A stretch of DNA of 64,000 bases from CAZSWR01 sp964610885 (GCA_964610885.1 CAZSWR010000001.1:62001-126000), one strand, 5' to 3'. Shown: positions 35,406 to 44,432, counted from the first letter of the stretch. The notes: generated by a model not told the origin, from the letters alone. Program-made: numbers and translations.

Positions 35406-36512
35406 TTATTTTGCCTCTATCAGATAGTAAGCGCCATCGGTTATTATTTTTTCGCCGGGTGCGACGCCGGAAAGCAATTCAATTGAATTTCCGTCGGTAA
35501 GTCCGCATTTGACCGGACGCTTTTGGAATCGGTTCTTGGATACTTCGACGAATACAAATGATGTATCTCCTGATTGCATCACCGACCTCGATGGCACGCA
35601 CAAAGAACTCTTGACGTTGTCAGTAAAACGAACGCTGACGTACATTCCCGGCTTGATCATATAGTCAGAATTATCGCATTCGATAATGACTTGCACAGAT
35701 CGAGTAGATTCGTCGAGCACTTCTCCCACATGGTATATTTTTCCACTTTTAGTGTTTTCGGGATTCCCCGATGGAATTATTTCGACAGTTTCGTTTACAT
35801 TAATAAAAGATATATCTTTTTCTTTAACTTGGGCCACGACCCAGATCTTACTCATTTCCGCGACAGAGGCTTGCGGTTCCGCATCTTCCTTAATATATTG
35901 GCCAATAACAATATTGTTCTGGATTATCGTACCTTTGATCGGTGACCTAACGATGAGTGGCTGCCCCAACACAAGGTCTTTCGGATTGATACCAAACACT
36001 TTGAGCGATGCTTCGGCGCGTTCTTTTTCTTTGCTTTTCAATTCAAAATTTACTTCGGCCTCTTCTAAGTCTTTCTGCACTCCGACACCGTTTTTCATAA
36101 GATCCTGCTGGCGTTTAAGATTCTTTTGGGCCAACTCGTATTCCTGCTTCGCTTGGTGGTAGGCCTTTCCAGTTTCGTAGAATGCCGGGGAGCTGATTTC
36201 AAAAACAGGAGAGCCTTGGGAAACATTTTGACCTAAGTGAACAAATGATTTAGTAATCCTTCCGGCAAATGGTGATGCTATATTTGCATACGCATTGGGG
36301 ATTGCTTTGACCACGCCGGAAACCGTTAGTTGCCTATCTCGAATTGTATCTTTTGCGTATTCGCATCTGATTCGGCTAAGTATTGAAGAAGAATCAGGAA
36401 CAATAATACAGTCGTTTTCAATAAATAAGCTATCTGCCTCTGCTGGTTTAATTTCTTTTTGGCACGATACTGCCACAAGCCCTATACTGAGCATTAATAT
36501 CAATAGTTTCAT
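35406..36512 (-). CDS. RND efflux periplasmic adaptor lipoprotein (CzcB/CusB family)
   Basis: 368 residues. Lipoprotein signal with AVSC (Cys17). Membrane-fusion layout: first lipoyl half (ASPFAGRITKSFVHLGQNVS, about 78-97), alpha-hairpin (about 108-170), second lipoyl half (VRSPIKGTIIQNNIVIGQYI, about 187-206), then the beta-barrel (IWVVAQVKEKDI; VIECDNSDYMIKPGMYVSVR) and the membrane-proximal domain ending GVAPGEKIITDGAYYLIEAK. It links the pump to the outer-membrane channel. First gene of the tripartite set; a 248-base gap separates it from the His-rich small protein upstream. Confidence 0.93.
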   Translation of the reverse strand: MKLLILMLSIGLVAVSCQKEIKPAEADSLFIENDCIIVPDSSSILSRIRCEYAKDTIRDRQLTVSGVVKAIPNAYANIASPFAGRITKSFVHLGQNVSQGSPVFEISSPAFYETGKAYHQAKQEYELAQKNLKRQQDLMKNGVGVQKDLEEAEVNFELKSKEKERAEASLKVFGINPKDLVLGQPLIVRSPIKGTIIQNNIVIGQYIKEDAEPQASVAEMSKIWVVAQVKEKDISFINVNETVEIIPSGNPENTKSGKIYHVGEVLDESTRSVQVIIECDNSDYMIKPGMYVSVRFTDNVKSSLCVPSRSVMQSGDTSFVFVEVSKNRFQKRPVKCGLTDGNSIELLSGVAPGEKIITDGAYYLIEAK

Positions 36513-36760
36513 TTTATTTCTTTCTAAATATTTACATTAATTGAAATGCAGGCCGTTAATAATTTGAGTACTACTCATACAATGAAGTACCTGCAAATCA
36601 TTATACCACATGCTTTGGGATTCTGCACTTGATGTGGATGTTCATCCAACATAGTATTATTACCAATACGAACCAATAATATAGATATGGCACAGTATAG
36701 AAACAACACTTTGCTCAAATGCAAAAAAACCTGAATAATTACTTTTAGTCCGAGAAAGAA

Positions 36761-37135
36761 TTAAAATGAAAAAGGAGGTGCCCTGAGAGATTTTGGGCCT
36801 ATGCACACAGCCGAAGTTAAATGATACATCTCAATTGAATTTACATTCAATTGGATATACCGAGGCAATACCAAAAGGCAAAAAACTGTGAATGCAAATA
36901 GATTAAGCATCAGAGTGTCCAGCTCGAAGTATTGCAACTCTTCTTTGCTATGGTGATGTTCGGGATTGGAAAAAGGATGCGAGTGGTAGTATTCAATACC
37001 TAAATACGTATGGAAGTGAGGAAATAGATTGGTAGATACGAAATAAAAGACAAACTGCACAAGAACAAAATATCTTAGAATTGTTCTCGCATGTTTTCTT
37101 ATTTGTCTCATTATTCCCAAGTTTTTTCCCGACAT
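36761..37135 (-). CDS. Small His-rich membrane protein upstream of the metal efflux genes
   Basis: 124 residues from the ATG at 37135; a start at 37111 (MRQIRKHAR) has a better GGGA spacing and 37174 is the longest frame. Two hydrophobic segments (about 20-37 and 77-93 from 37135) flank a His-rich stretch, FPHFHTYLGIEYYHSHPF and NPEHHHSKEE (about 40-67). The position before an RND metal pump and the clustered His suggest metal sensing or binding on the outer face of the membrane, but this is inference. I do not recognise a family. Small His-rich ORFs at the head of Bacteroidota efflux operons are a possible parallel. Confidence 0.6.
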   Translation of the reverse strand: MSGKNLGIMRQIRKHARTILRYFVLVQFVFYFVSTNLFPHFHTYLGIEYYHSHPFSNPEHHHSKEELQYFELDTLMLNLFAFTVFCLLVLPRYIQLNVNSIEMYHLTSAVCIGPKSLRAPPFSF

Positions 37136-37232
37136 TGTATCGCACTTCCTTGAAGTTAGTTGCAAAAAACCCAAAAAAGTTTCAAAGTAAATTTCTCTTG
37201 TATATTATAATGAAAACAAGAATTCTTGTATA

Positions 37233-37290
37233 TCTTTCCTTTCATCATTTCGCTGCCCTTGAAAAATTAAGTGGCAGTCGCCACCTACAA
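37233..37290. repeat. Short hairpin repeat, family H, copy 1
   Basis: About 55 bases shared with 62645-62703: a TTTC-rich lead, GCTGCCCTT, an A-rich stretch and the hairpin AAGTGGCAGTCGCCACCT. It lies about 90 bases before pyrB. On minus it would look like a terminator, but no minus gene ends here. Confidence 0.7.
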
Positions 37291-37307
37291 ATGAGTTTTC
37301 CACAACG

Positions 37308-37339
37308 TGTGTCAATGTGATTTTTTCTTCGTAAATTTG
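37308..37339 (+). promoter_or_regulatory. Likely pyrB promoter
   Basis: TGTG at 37308-37311, 20 bases, then TAAATTTG at 37332-37339 (exact TAnnTTTG). Expected start is about 37346, leaving a leader of about 33 bases before the ATG at 37379. Confidence 0.6.
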
Positions 37340-37378
37340 CAAGATTTAATTTTTTTGAAAATTAAAATATATTGAAAA

Positions 37379-38314
37379 ATGAACGAGAACCAAAAACTAA
37401 GCAAACCATACTTGCTCGACGCAGCCGACCTGACACGCGAAGATACAATGCTTATCTTCGAGAAAGCTCAGTTCTTCATGGAGAACTACAAGACAGGCTC
37501 TAAATTCGATGATCTGAAAGGAGTTACTGTCGCGCTGGCATTCTTCGAGAATTCTACCCGCACTAAGCTCTCATTTGAATTAGCTGCAAAACGCCTCTCT
37601 GCCGACACACTATCTTTCCAAGCATCTTCTTCGAGCCTTACCAAAGGCGAATCGCTCATCGATACGCTTCGTACCATCGAAGCCATGGGAGTGCAGATGT
37701 ACGTTGTCCGCCATAGCTCTTCGGGCGCTCCGCAGTTCCTTCAGGCTAACACAAAAGGCGTAGTGCTGAACGCCGGCGACGGCCGCCACGAGCATCCCAC
37801 CCAAACGCTCCTCGACTCGCTCACGCTCTACAAACACTTCGGCCGGCTCGAAGGCCTGAAGATCTGTATCGTTGGCGATATTCTCCATAGCCGTGTGGCC
37901 CGCTCGAACATGAAGCTACTGCGCACAATGGGCGCCGAAGTAGCAATCTGCTCCCCCGGAACGCTGAGGCCCCCGCTGCAATACCTGAACGAAAACCACT
38001 ATCCCATTATCGAGTCCATCGACGACGCCGTTGAATGGGCCGACGTGGCTTTGGTGCTTCGTTTGCAACGCGAGCGCATGGATTCCGGCCTGCTGCCGAC
38101 GATGCGCGAGTTCACTAACTATTACGGCGTTTACCAAAGGCATTTCGAGAAAAAGCCAGGACTCGTCCTTCTGCATCCCGGCCCCGTTAACTACGGTATC
38201 GAATTGGATTACAACATTAGCCAATTCCCTAATGTACTGATCCAAACGCAAGTTACGCACGGAGTTTATATCCGCATGGCGCTACTTTCATTACTTGGCA
38301 AAGGCTTGAAATAA
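37379..38314 (+). CDS. pyrB: Aspartate carbamoyltransferase catalytic subunit
   Basis: 311 residues, the usual length. Carbamoyl-phosphate site AFFENSTRTKLSFELAAKRL (about 54-73, with STRT), the mobile loop Ser/Lys in SSSLTKGESLIDTLRTIEAM, HPTQTLLDSLTL (about 138-149) and LHPGPVNYGIEL (about 262-273, the HPGP loop). It condenses carbamoyl phosphate with aspartate in pyrimidine synthesis. No regulatory pyrI follows. pyrC in this window is on the other strand about 13 kb away. It has its own promoter and terminator. Confidence 0.97.
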   Translation: MNENQKLSKPYLLDAADLTREDTMLIFEKAQFFMENYKTGSKFDDLKGVTVALAFFENSTRTKLSFELAAKRLSADTLSFQASSSSLTKGESLIDTLRTIEAMGVQMYVVRHSSSGAPQFLQANTKGVVLNAGDGRHEHPTQTLLDSLTLYKHFGRLEGLKICIVGDILHSRVARSNMKLLRTMGAEVAICSPGTLRPPLQYLNENHYPIIESIDDAVEWADVALVLRLQRERMDSGLLPTMREFTNYYGVYQRHFEKKPGLVLLHPGPVNYGIELDYNISQFPNVLIQTQVTHGVYIRMALLSLLGKGLK

Positions 38315-38340
38315 TTACATTTTAAGCCTTTTTATTAACA

Positions 38341-38374
38341 AAGCCGTACCGAATTTTCGCTGCGGCTTTTTTTA
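38341..38374 (+). terminator. Rho-independent terminator after pyrB
   Basis: AAGCCG (38341-38346) pairs with CGGCTT (38363-38368), then a T run. It lies 26 bases after the pyrB stop. Confidence 0.85.
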
Positions 38375-38818
38375 TTATTAAACGCAAGTTCCTGGAAAAT
38401 CTGTGCGAGCGACGGAGAACTGTTGTTGGGTATTTGGTTCAATTTCGTTTTGTGTGGGTGCTGACCAAATACACTTATGAGTGAGTTGTTAGAACTAAAA
38501 TGATATTTTACCGCGTAGCGGTTGTTGTATTGTAGTATTTTGTTTGAACTTATAAGCACGATTTCGCGTAGCGAATGTTTTATATGATTGATTTATCCAT
38601 GAAGAGTATTATACAACAACCGCTCGCGCGGTATCAATAAGCAATTATTACTTTTCTTGAAGAAAAAAATTAGTATTGGTGACTGTACATCTTCAATTCG
38701 TCAATAGAACCATATTTTTAATATTCCTGAATATCAATCATTTTTGTTTACTCATACAAAGCCATATAGAGCAGAATAAGATAAGAAAGTATTTTTATTA
38801 CCTGCCGCACACGCGCAC
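38375..38818. other. Gene-free intergenic stretch with an inverted repeat pair
   Basis: About 440 bases between the pyrB terminator and that of the DUF1015 gene. A pair of roughly 22-base inverted repeats brackets 38512-38634. The remaining sequence is AT-rich, and a 74-codon minus frame (38335-38559) runs across the terminator and is not convincing. Confidence 0.5.
38512..38634. repeat. REPIN-like inverted repeat pair
   Basis: Left arm TACCGCGTAGCGGTTGTTGT (from 38512) and right arm ending at about 38634, whose reverse complement is TACCGCGCGAGCGGTTGTTG. About 78 bases lie between them. Each arm also folds on itself (CCGC...GCGG). This is the layout of paired REP sequences; no coding capacity inside. 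Confidence 0.7.
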
Positions 38819-38849
38819 AAAAAAGCCCTCTCCAAACGCGGAAAGGGCT
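38819..38849 (-). terminator. Rho-independent terminator after the DUF1015 gene
   Basis: On minus AGCCCT (38849-38844) pairs with AGGGCT (38829-38824), followed by TTTTTT. It lies 28 bases after the stop at 38877. Confidence 0.85.
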
Positions 38850-38876
38850 GTTGAAATAAAATCGAATGAGCAGGTT

Positions 38877-40121
38877 TTAGTCCAAGAAATGGACGAACAT
38901 GCCATCGCGTAGTTTCGGTTCGAACCACGTTGATTTCGGGGGCATGATTGCGCCGGCGTCTGCGATGTTCATCAGTTCGTTGACCGATGTGGCATACATC
39001 GAGAATGCGAGCACCATTTCGCCTGAATCGACTCTGCGTTCGAGTTCGCCAAGACCACGGATTCCGCCAACGAAATCGACGCGTTTGCTTGTGCGGGGGT
39101 CTTCGATGCCGAGAATTGGGTCGAGGACGTGTTTCTGGAGGATAGCAACGTCGAGCGATTCGACTGGATCGGGATTGTTCACAAGCGACGCGGGAGCGGT
39201 CATCATATACCATTTTTTATCGATATAAAGACCGATTTCGCCTTTTTTGGTGGGATGGGCTTGGCCATCTGTGGGGACGCAATTGAAGCCTTTTTCGCCG
39301 AGAAGTTTGAAGAACTCATCTTTCGAATGGCCGTTGAGGTCTTTCACCAAGCGGTTGTAGTCCATGATGTACAGGTGCGAAGCCGGGAAAAGCACGGCGA
39401 GGAAGTAATTGTATTCTTCGTTGCCGACGTGTGTGGGGTTGGCTTCGGCGCGTTCGCGGCCCACGATCGAGGCGGCTGCAGAGCGGTGGTGGCCGTCCGC
39501 TACGTAGAAGTAGTCAACTTTCGAGAGAATTTTTTCAACTTTCAGGCAAAGGTCTTTGTCGCGGATAACCCACGAAGTGTGGCGAATGCCATCGGCAGCG
39601 ACGAGGTCGTTGTCCGGTTGCGATGTAATAACGCTATTGACGATTCCATTGATTTCTTCGTTGTCGCGGTACGTAAGGAAGATCGGGCCGGTGTGCGCGT
39701 TGGTAACGCGGACGTGGTTGCAGCGGTCTTCTTCTTTGTCTTTGCGAGTTTTTTCGTGCTTTTTAATGATGTCGTTCCAATAATCGGCTACGGAAGCGCA
39801 ACCGACGAGGCCATATTGAGTGCGGCCGTTCATTGTTTGAGCATAAACATAGATATATTCGTCATCGTCCTCTACGAGTGCTCCCTTTGCGATCAGGTTG
39901 TCAAGGTTTTCTTTGCCTTTGGCATAGACCGATGGGTCGTGTATATCAAGTGCGGGATCGAGATCTATTTCGGGTTTTCCGACGTGCAAGAATGAAAGAG
40001 GATGCCCTTTTGCTTCTTCGCGGGCTTCGTCCGAATTGAGAACGTCGTAGGGTTTCGATGCAATTTCGCCGGCAAGGTCGGGGCGCGGCCTGAATGCTTT
40101 AAACGGTCTGAAAACAGCCAT
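38877..40121 (-). CDS. DUF1015-family protein
   Basis: 414 residues from the ATG at 40121, preceded by AAAGGATC; a longer frame to 40157 lacks support. The family N-terminus reads VFRPFKAFRPRPDLAGEIAS then KPYDVLNSDEAR, and the core has the conserved VADGHHRSAAA (about 210-220) and ASHLYIMDYNRLVKDL. C-terminal DAGAIMPPKSTWFEPKLRDG is the usual ending. DUF1015 proteins are widespread and often found near serine or phosphoserine metabolism genes; no biochemical role can be stated here. The GHHR block looks like a catalytic or phosphate site, which is inference. Monocistronic, with its own terminator. Confidence 0.88.
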   Translation of the reverse strand: MAVFRPFKAFRPRPDLAGEIASKPYDVLNSDEAREEAKGHPLSFLHVGKPEIDLDPALDIHDPSVYAKGKENLDNLIAKGALVEDDDEYIYVYAQTMNGRTQYGLVGCASVADYWNDIIKKHEKTRKDKEEDRCNHVRVTNAHTGPIFLTYRDNEEINGIVNSVITSQPDNDLVAADGIRHTSWVIRDKDLCLKVEKILSKVDYFYVADGHHRSAAASIVGRERAEANPTHVGNEEYNYFLAVLFPASHLYIMDYNRLVKDLNGHSKDEFFKLLGEKGFNCVPTDGQAHPTKKGEIGLYIDKKWYMMTAPASLVNNPDPVESLDVAILQKHVLDPILGIEDPRTSKRVDFVGGIRGLGELERRVDSGEMVLAFSMYATSVNELMNIADAGAIMPPKSTWFEPKLRDGMFVHFLD

Positions 40122-40328
40122 TGCTTGATCCTTTAATTTTGTTTGAAGTAATCCCAAATAAATACCGAAAAATAAACAAACTTTGCCACTTTCCGGTATT
40201 CAAAATTAGCAAATATTGCTTTAGAAAAAAAATATACAATGATAAATTTCATTTTTTCATTGAAATACATCCATGTGAAACGCAGTCCTTTTTCCCATAC
40301 AAGAAATGTATTACGCAATATCATTGTA

Positions 40329-40350
40329 GGGGCGGGTTCCAAACCCGCCC
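40329..40350. repeat. Short GC-rich palindrome
   Basis: GGGCGGGTT-CC-AAACCCGCCC forms a hairpin of nine to ten pairs in AT-rich surroundings. It begins GTAGGGGCG like the arms of the 51002-51200 element and is probably a solitary REP-like unit. Confidence 0.6.
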
Positions 40351-40460
40351 AAGGAATGTCTGAACCGCTGATTTAGATGATTATTCTGATTGCTATTATT
40401 CAATGTCAGCTCCAATCTAACTAACTTCAAATTCCATGATTGGGTTGGCTTTTTCTTTTA

Positions 40461-40680
40461 GAGCCTGCCAGAAAAAGTATTGATTAGCCATCCCACGTGT
40501 TAACCCATGGGATCGATATAATCCATATCTCCTATATTATCAATGTATTAGCACAAACCTTTCTTTAGCCCCCTTTGAAAAAGGGGGTTGGGGGATTTGT
40601 CGATATTTCAATGACTTACTACGATGTATGCAGTGGGTTGAAGCCCATTTTTGCTAATTTTATACTATTTCAAAAAGTAT
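40461..40680 (+). repeat. Dispersed MITE-like repeat, family A, copy 2
   Basis: Same order as copy 1: GAGCCTG...AAAAAGTATTGATTAGCCA, a decayed palindrome (40492-40511, CCCACGTGTTAACCCATGGG), the TTAGC block, CTTTAGCCCCCTTTGAAAAA with GGGGGTTGGGGGATTTGTCG, then TGGGTTGAAGCCCA and ACTATTTCAAAAAGTAT at the end. Confidence 0.8.
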
Positions 40681-40791
40681 CTAAATCAAATATTCATAGA
40701 AATCAAATAAATAATATTTATTTTTGTATTAACTGTTGATGCCCTTTCGAGGGTGCTTGGCATTTTCTAACATTGAACGCTAAATATCGCT

Positions 40792-42198
40792 ATGAGAAAA
40801 ACTAAAATTATTTGCACAATCGGACCGGCTACATCCGGCGTCGAGAATCTGACCAAACTCATCGAATGCGGCATGGACACTGCACGCCTGAATTTTTCCC
40901 ATGGCAACCGTGAGGACCACCTCACGACAATTAATGAAATTCGCGAAGCCGCCAAGAACGCTCGCCGCGAAATTGCGATCATCCAAGACCTCCAAGGACC
41001 GAAAATTCGCACCGGCAAGGTGGAGGGCGGAGCAGTCGAACTCGCAGATGGCGCCCAATTCTCCATCACGAGCGACGACGTCGAGCTGGGCACTGCGCAA
41101 AGGGTCGGAACCACCTACAAAAACCTGATCAAAGAAGTGAAAGCCGGCAATACAATTCTGCTCGACGATGGTTACATCATACTCGACGTGGACAAGGTTA
41201 CAGTTTCAGACATCGTTACGACCGTCCGCAAAGGCGGCATCCTCAAAAACAACAAAGGCATCATCGCGCCAGGGGTTTCCAGCTCTGCCCCATCGATGAG
41301 CGACAAAGACATCGAAGACCTGAAATTCGGCCTTGCCGCCGGCGTGGACATGGTCGCGCTGTCGTTCGTCCGAAGCGAACGCGACGTCATGGAATTGCGT
41401 ACAATAATGAAACTCTTCGGCCGAACTGTGCCGATTATTGCCAAAATCGAACGCTTCGAGGGCTACGAAGACATCGTCGATATCATCAACGAATCGGATG
41501 CGATCATGGTCGCTCGTGGCGATTTGGGCCTCGAAATGCCCGCCGAAGACGTGCCCGTGCTACAGAAAGAAATCATTTCGAAGTGCAATTTCTATGGCAA
41601 ACCTGTCATAACGGCCACACAGATGCTCGAATCGATGATTTCCAATCCGCGGCCCACCCGCGCCGAAGCCTCCGACGTCGCAAATGCTGTCATCGACGGT
41701 ACCGATTGCGTCATGCTCAGCGGCGAAACCAGCATTGGAGCTTTCCCGTTCGATGCCGTCAAATACATGGACAAAATCATTCGCTCCACCGAGGAAAAGT
41801 ATAAATCGAGGTCAAACCCATCCTACGACAAAGTAAAATTCATTTCCGAAGCGCTCGGCATGGCCAGCTGCACTATTGCCGAACAAATCGAAGCAAAAGC
41901 GATTATCACTGAAACCACGACAGGCTACACCGCCAAAAACATCGCCAAATACAGGCCATGCACGCCGATTATCGCCGTCTGTACTGACCCGGCAATCTCG
42001 CGCAGCCTTGCCATCGTTTGGGGCGTCAATGCCGTTACGCGGTCCTCGTCGTACCCAATAGAGGACGGCTCTCCGGCCTTCGACAAACTACGGAACTACT
42101 TCCCGTGCCTCGTGCCGGACTCTTACGTAGTCTATGTGGCAGGGCTTTCCGGCAGCCAAAACCAACCGAAAAACCAATTACGTATCGTAAAGGGTTAG
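40792..42198 (+). CDS. pyk: Pyruvate kinase
   Basis: 468 residues, typical for a bacterial enzyme without the extra C-terminal PEP-like domain. N-terminal KTKIICTIGPATSG, MDTARLNFSHGNREDH, DLQGPKIRTG (phosphate and K+ site), the B-domain lid (about 70-165), AKIERFEGYEDI (catalytic Lys, about 219-230), IMVARGDLGLEMP (metal-binding Glu/Asp region) and ATQMLESMISNPRPTRAEAS. It makes pyruvate and ATP from PEP. The linker GIIAPGVSSSAPSMSDKD replaces the usual GVNLPG-type stretch, a mild divergence. It is preceded by family A copy 2 and followed by another palindromic element. Confidence 0.96.
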   Translation: MRKTKIICTIGPATSGVENLTKLIECGMDTARLNFSHGNREDHLTTINEIREAAKNARREIAIIQDLQGPKIRTGKVEGGAVELADGAQFSITSDDVELGTAQRVGTTYKNLIKEVKAGNTILLDDGYIILDVDKVTVSDIVTTVRKGGILKNNKGIIAPGVSSSAPSMSDKDIEDLKFGLAAGVDMVALSFVRSERDVMELRTIMKLFGRTVPIIAKIERFEGYEDIVDIINESDAIMVARGDLGLEMPAEDVPVLQKEIISKCNFYGKPVITATQMLESMISNPRPTRAEASDVANAVIDGTDCVMLSGETSIGAFPFDAVKYMDKIIRSTEEKYKSRSNPSYDKVKFISEALGMASCTIAEQIEAKAIITETTTGYTAKNIAKYRPCTPIIAVCTDPAISRSLAIVWGVNAVTRSSSYPIEDGSPAFDKLRNYFPCLVPDSYVVYVAGLSGSQNQPKNQLRIVKG

Positions 42199-42501
42199 GA
42201 ATCTCTGCGGGCAGTATTTTGCCTGATGCACAACTGCGCGCATCGGTTAGTGGTTTTATGCTTTAAGCCCCAATTGTTCATTAAAAATTTGATATATTTG
42301 CTTTACCCTCATCCCCGGCCCTTCTCCCGACGGGAGAAGGGAGTAAAGAAAATTGTTAATGGGAAGTCCCTTTCGCCCTCTGGGAGAAAGGGATTTAGGG
42401 ATTGAGGGTTTTTCTTACAAACAATTTGAGATATGAAAACACTATAAGTATTTGAAAACATATTGCTTGTCGTCTCGGCGGAGCAGCAAAGAAATAAATA
42501 A
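42199..42501. other. Intergenic region between pyk and the ABC-F gene
   Basis: About 300 bases. The centre is a palindromic element (42305-42413). The rest is unremarkable; I see no gene and no firm promoter. Confidence 0.5.
42305..42413. repeat. Palindromic REPIN-like element with CCCTCA ends
   Basis: About 109 bases. It begins CCCTCATCCC and ends GGGATTGAGGG, an inverted pair. Inside are two hairpins, CCCTTCTCCCGACGGGAGAA (42319 on) and CCCTTTCGCCCTCTGGGAGA followed by AAGGG (42368 on). This type of CCCTCA...TGAGGG unit is widespread in intergenic DNA of many bacteria. Confidence 0.7.
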
Positions 42502-44397
42502 ATGACAATATTCTCAGCAAATAATCTTTCTAAACGTTTCGACCGCGAAATGCTCTTTGAATCGCTCTCCATGGGAATGGAAGAAGGCGAAAGGCTCGGT
42601 ATCATCGGCAAGAATGGTATCGGCAAAACCACTCTCATGCGAATCGTCGCCGGAATCGAAGAGCCGGACACAGGCGAAGTCATCTTTGGCAACAGCGTCC
42701 GAGTGGAATACTTGCCCCAGGCTCCTGTTTTTCAACTGGGCGAAACTGCCTTGGATTCCGTGATTAGCGCCAAGCCACAGGTGAGCGCACTGCTCGAAGA
42801 GCACAAACGAATTTGCAGCGATTTGGACAAACATTACTCCGCCGAACTTTCGACCAAGCTGGAACGGGTTACGCACGCAATCGAAGCCTCGGGCGGGTGG
42901 AATTTGGAGAATGATGCTAAAACAATGCTGACAAAGCTTGGAATAACTGATTTTTCTTTCAATGTCAATAACTTCTCCGGCGGCCTAAAGAAGCGTGTCG
43001 CTTTGGCCAAGGCTCTAATCTCCGACCCCGAATTGCTGATTCTGGACGAGCCGACGAACCATCTGGACGCCGATTCTGTGCAATGGCTCCAAGACAGGCT
43101 TATGGATTCGAAGAATGGTATCCTTTTCGTAACCCACGACCGCTATTTCCTCGATTCGATTGCCACGAGGATTATTGAAATCGACCAGAAGAGGATTTTC
43201 CATTTCCCAGGAAATTACGAAAAGTACTTAGAGAAGAAAGAAAACATCGTCGCTACGCAGAATTCCGCTCACGAACACTTGCTCAGCCGGCTCCGCGAAG
43301 AGCTTGCATGGTTGCAAAAAGGCGCCAAAGCCCGCCGCACAAAGCAGCAAAGCCGCATCGATTGGGTGGACAAAATGGTGCAAGAATCCAAACGCACACA
43401 AGAGAAAAAGATTAAAATCGAATTAGGGAAATCATTCATCGGCAGCCGAATCATCGACGCGCACAACATCAGCAAAACGATTGGCGGGAAACGGCTTTTC
43501 GATGATTTCACTTACGTGGCCAAACCCGGCGACCGCATCGGCATCATCGGCCCGAACGGTTCGGGCAAATCGACTCTGCTCAACGTCCTTGCCGGAGGAA
43601 TCCAGTCCGATACCGGCACCGTCAAGCACGGCATGAATACCAAAATTGGATACTTCACGCAGGAAGTAACCGACCTTGTCGATGCGAATACTGTGATTTC
43701 TTCGCTTAAGGAAATTGCTGAGTATATCGACGTCGGATTGGGGCGCGATCGCTTCCTTACGCCTCGGGATTTGCTCAATAAATTCAACTTCCCGCCGAAC
43801 CAACACGGCGCCTTCATCGGCACGCTTTCCGGCGGCGAAAAGCGTAGATTGGCGCTTCTGCGCGTCCTTATCGACAATCCCAACGTATTGCTGCTGGACG
43901 AACCGACGAACGATTTCGATATACAAACGCTCAACGCATTCGAGAAGTATTTGGACGATTTCTATGGCGCGCTCGTAATCGTGTCGCACGACCGTTCTTT
44001 CCTGGACCGCACTGTGAACGCTATTTGGGCTTTCGACGGAATGGGCGGCATCAAGGAATTCCCTGGCAACTACTCGAATTATTTGGAGAAGAAGGAAAGC
44101 CGTAAACAGTACACTATCCCCGCCGACAAAGGCGAGAACGGAAGGAAAGACAAGAATAATGATTCGCCGAGGAAGCTTTCGTACATGGAGCAGCGCGAAT
44201 TGATGGCTCTCGAGAAGGAAATTCCAAAATTAGAATCCGAAAAGGCCGAACTTCACAGATTGCTATACTCCGGCGAGATCACTGACTACAAGCTGCTCGA
44301 GGAAAAAAGCCGAGAACTGACCGCCCTCGAGGAATCGCTCGACGAAAAAACTCTTCGCTGGATGGATCTGAGCGAAAAGGCCGATGCGCTGAAGTAA
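42502..44397 (+). CDS. uup: ABC-F family ATPase (Uup-like)
   Basis: 631 residues with two nucleotide-binding domains and no membrane segment. Domain 1: Walker A GKNGIGKTTLM (about 36-46), signature FSGGLKKRVALAKAL (about 159-173), Walker B LLILDEPTNHLD. Domain 2: GPNGSGKSTLLNVLAG (about 351-366), LSGGEKRRLALLRVL, VLLLDEPTNDFD. A linker of the ABC-F type joins them (about 240-320, RRTKQQSRIDW). The C-terminal 75 residues form a charged coiled coil (MEQRELMALEKEIPKLESEK), the DNA- or ribosome-binding tail typical of Uup. ABC-F proteins act on ribosomes or, for Uup, in tolerance of replication intermediates. Confidence 0.9.
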   Translation: MTIFSANNLSKRFDREMLFESLSMGMEEGERLGIIGKNGIGKTTLMRIVAGIEEPDTGEVIFGNSVRVEYLPQAPVFQLGETALDSVISAKPQVSALLEEHKRICSDLDKHYSAELSTKLERVTHAIEASGGWNLENDAKTMLTKLGITDFSFNVNNFSGGLKKRVALAKALISDPELLILDEPTNHLDADSVQWLQDRLMDSKNGILFVTHDRYFLDSIATRIIEIDQKRIFHFPGNYEKYLEKKENIVATQNSAHEHLLSRLREELAWLQKGAKARRTKQQSRIDWVDKMVQESKRTQEKKIKIELGKSFIGSRIIDAHNISKTIGGKRLFDDFTYVAKPGDRIGIIGPNGSGKSTLLNVLAGGIQSDTGTVKHGMNTKIGYFTQEVTDLVDANTVISSLKEIAEYIDVGLGRDRFLTPRDLLNKFNFPPNQHGAFIGTLSGGEKRRLALLRVLIDNPNVLLLDEPTNDFDIQTLNAFEKYLDDFYGALVIVSHDRSFLDRTVNAIWAFDGMGGIKEFPGNYSNYLEKKESRKQYTIPADKGENGRKDKNNDSPRKLSYMEQRELMALEKEIPKLESEKAELHRLLYSGEITDYKLLEEKSRELTALEESLDEKTLRWMDLSEKADALK

Positions 44398-44432
44398 ATC
44401 CAAGACTTCTTTCAACACAAAACATATATCTA

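Larger units (their letters stand above)
40122..40791. other. Intergenic region between the divergent DUF1015 and pyk genes, rich in palindromes
   Basis: About 670 bases without a gene. It holds a short GC palindrome (40329-40350) and family A copy 2 (40461-40680). The last 110 bases are AT-rich; TATTTTTG at 40719-40726 matches a -7 element for pyk but has no clear -33 partner. Confidence 0.55.

Noticed and set aside
31003..36512. Copper/silver (Cus) specificity for the efflux system
   Set aside because: The pump's helix 4 has DFGxxxDGA, the pattern described for divalent-cation pumps; the Cu/Ag type lacks DFG there. Specificity remains unproven.
38335..38559. 74-codon minus ORF after pyrB
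   Set aside because: It runs through the pyrB terminator and part of an inverted repeat; no ribosome site and no recognisable family.
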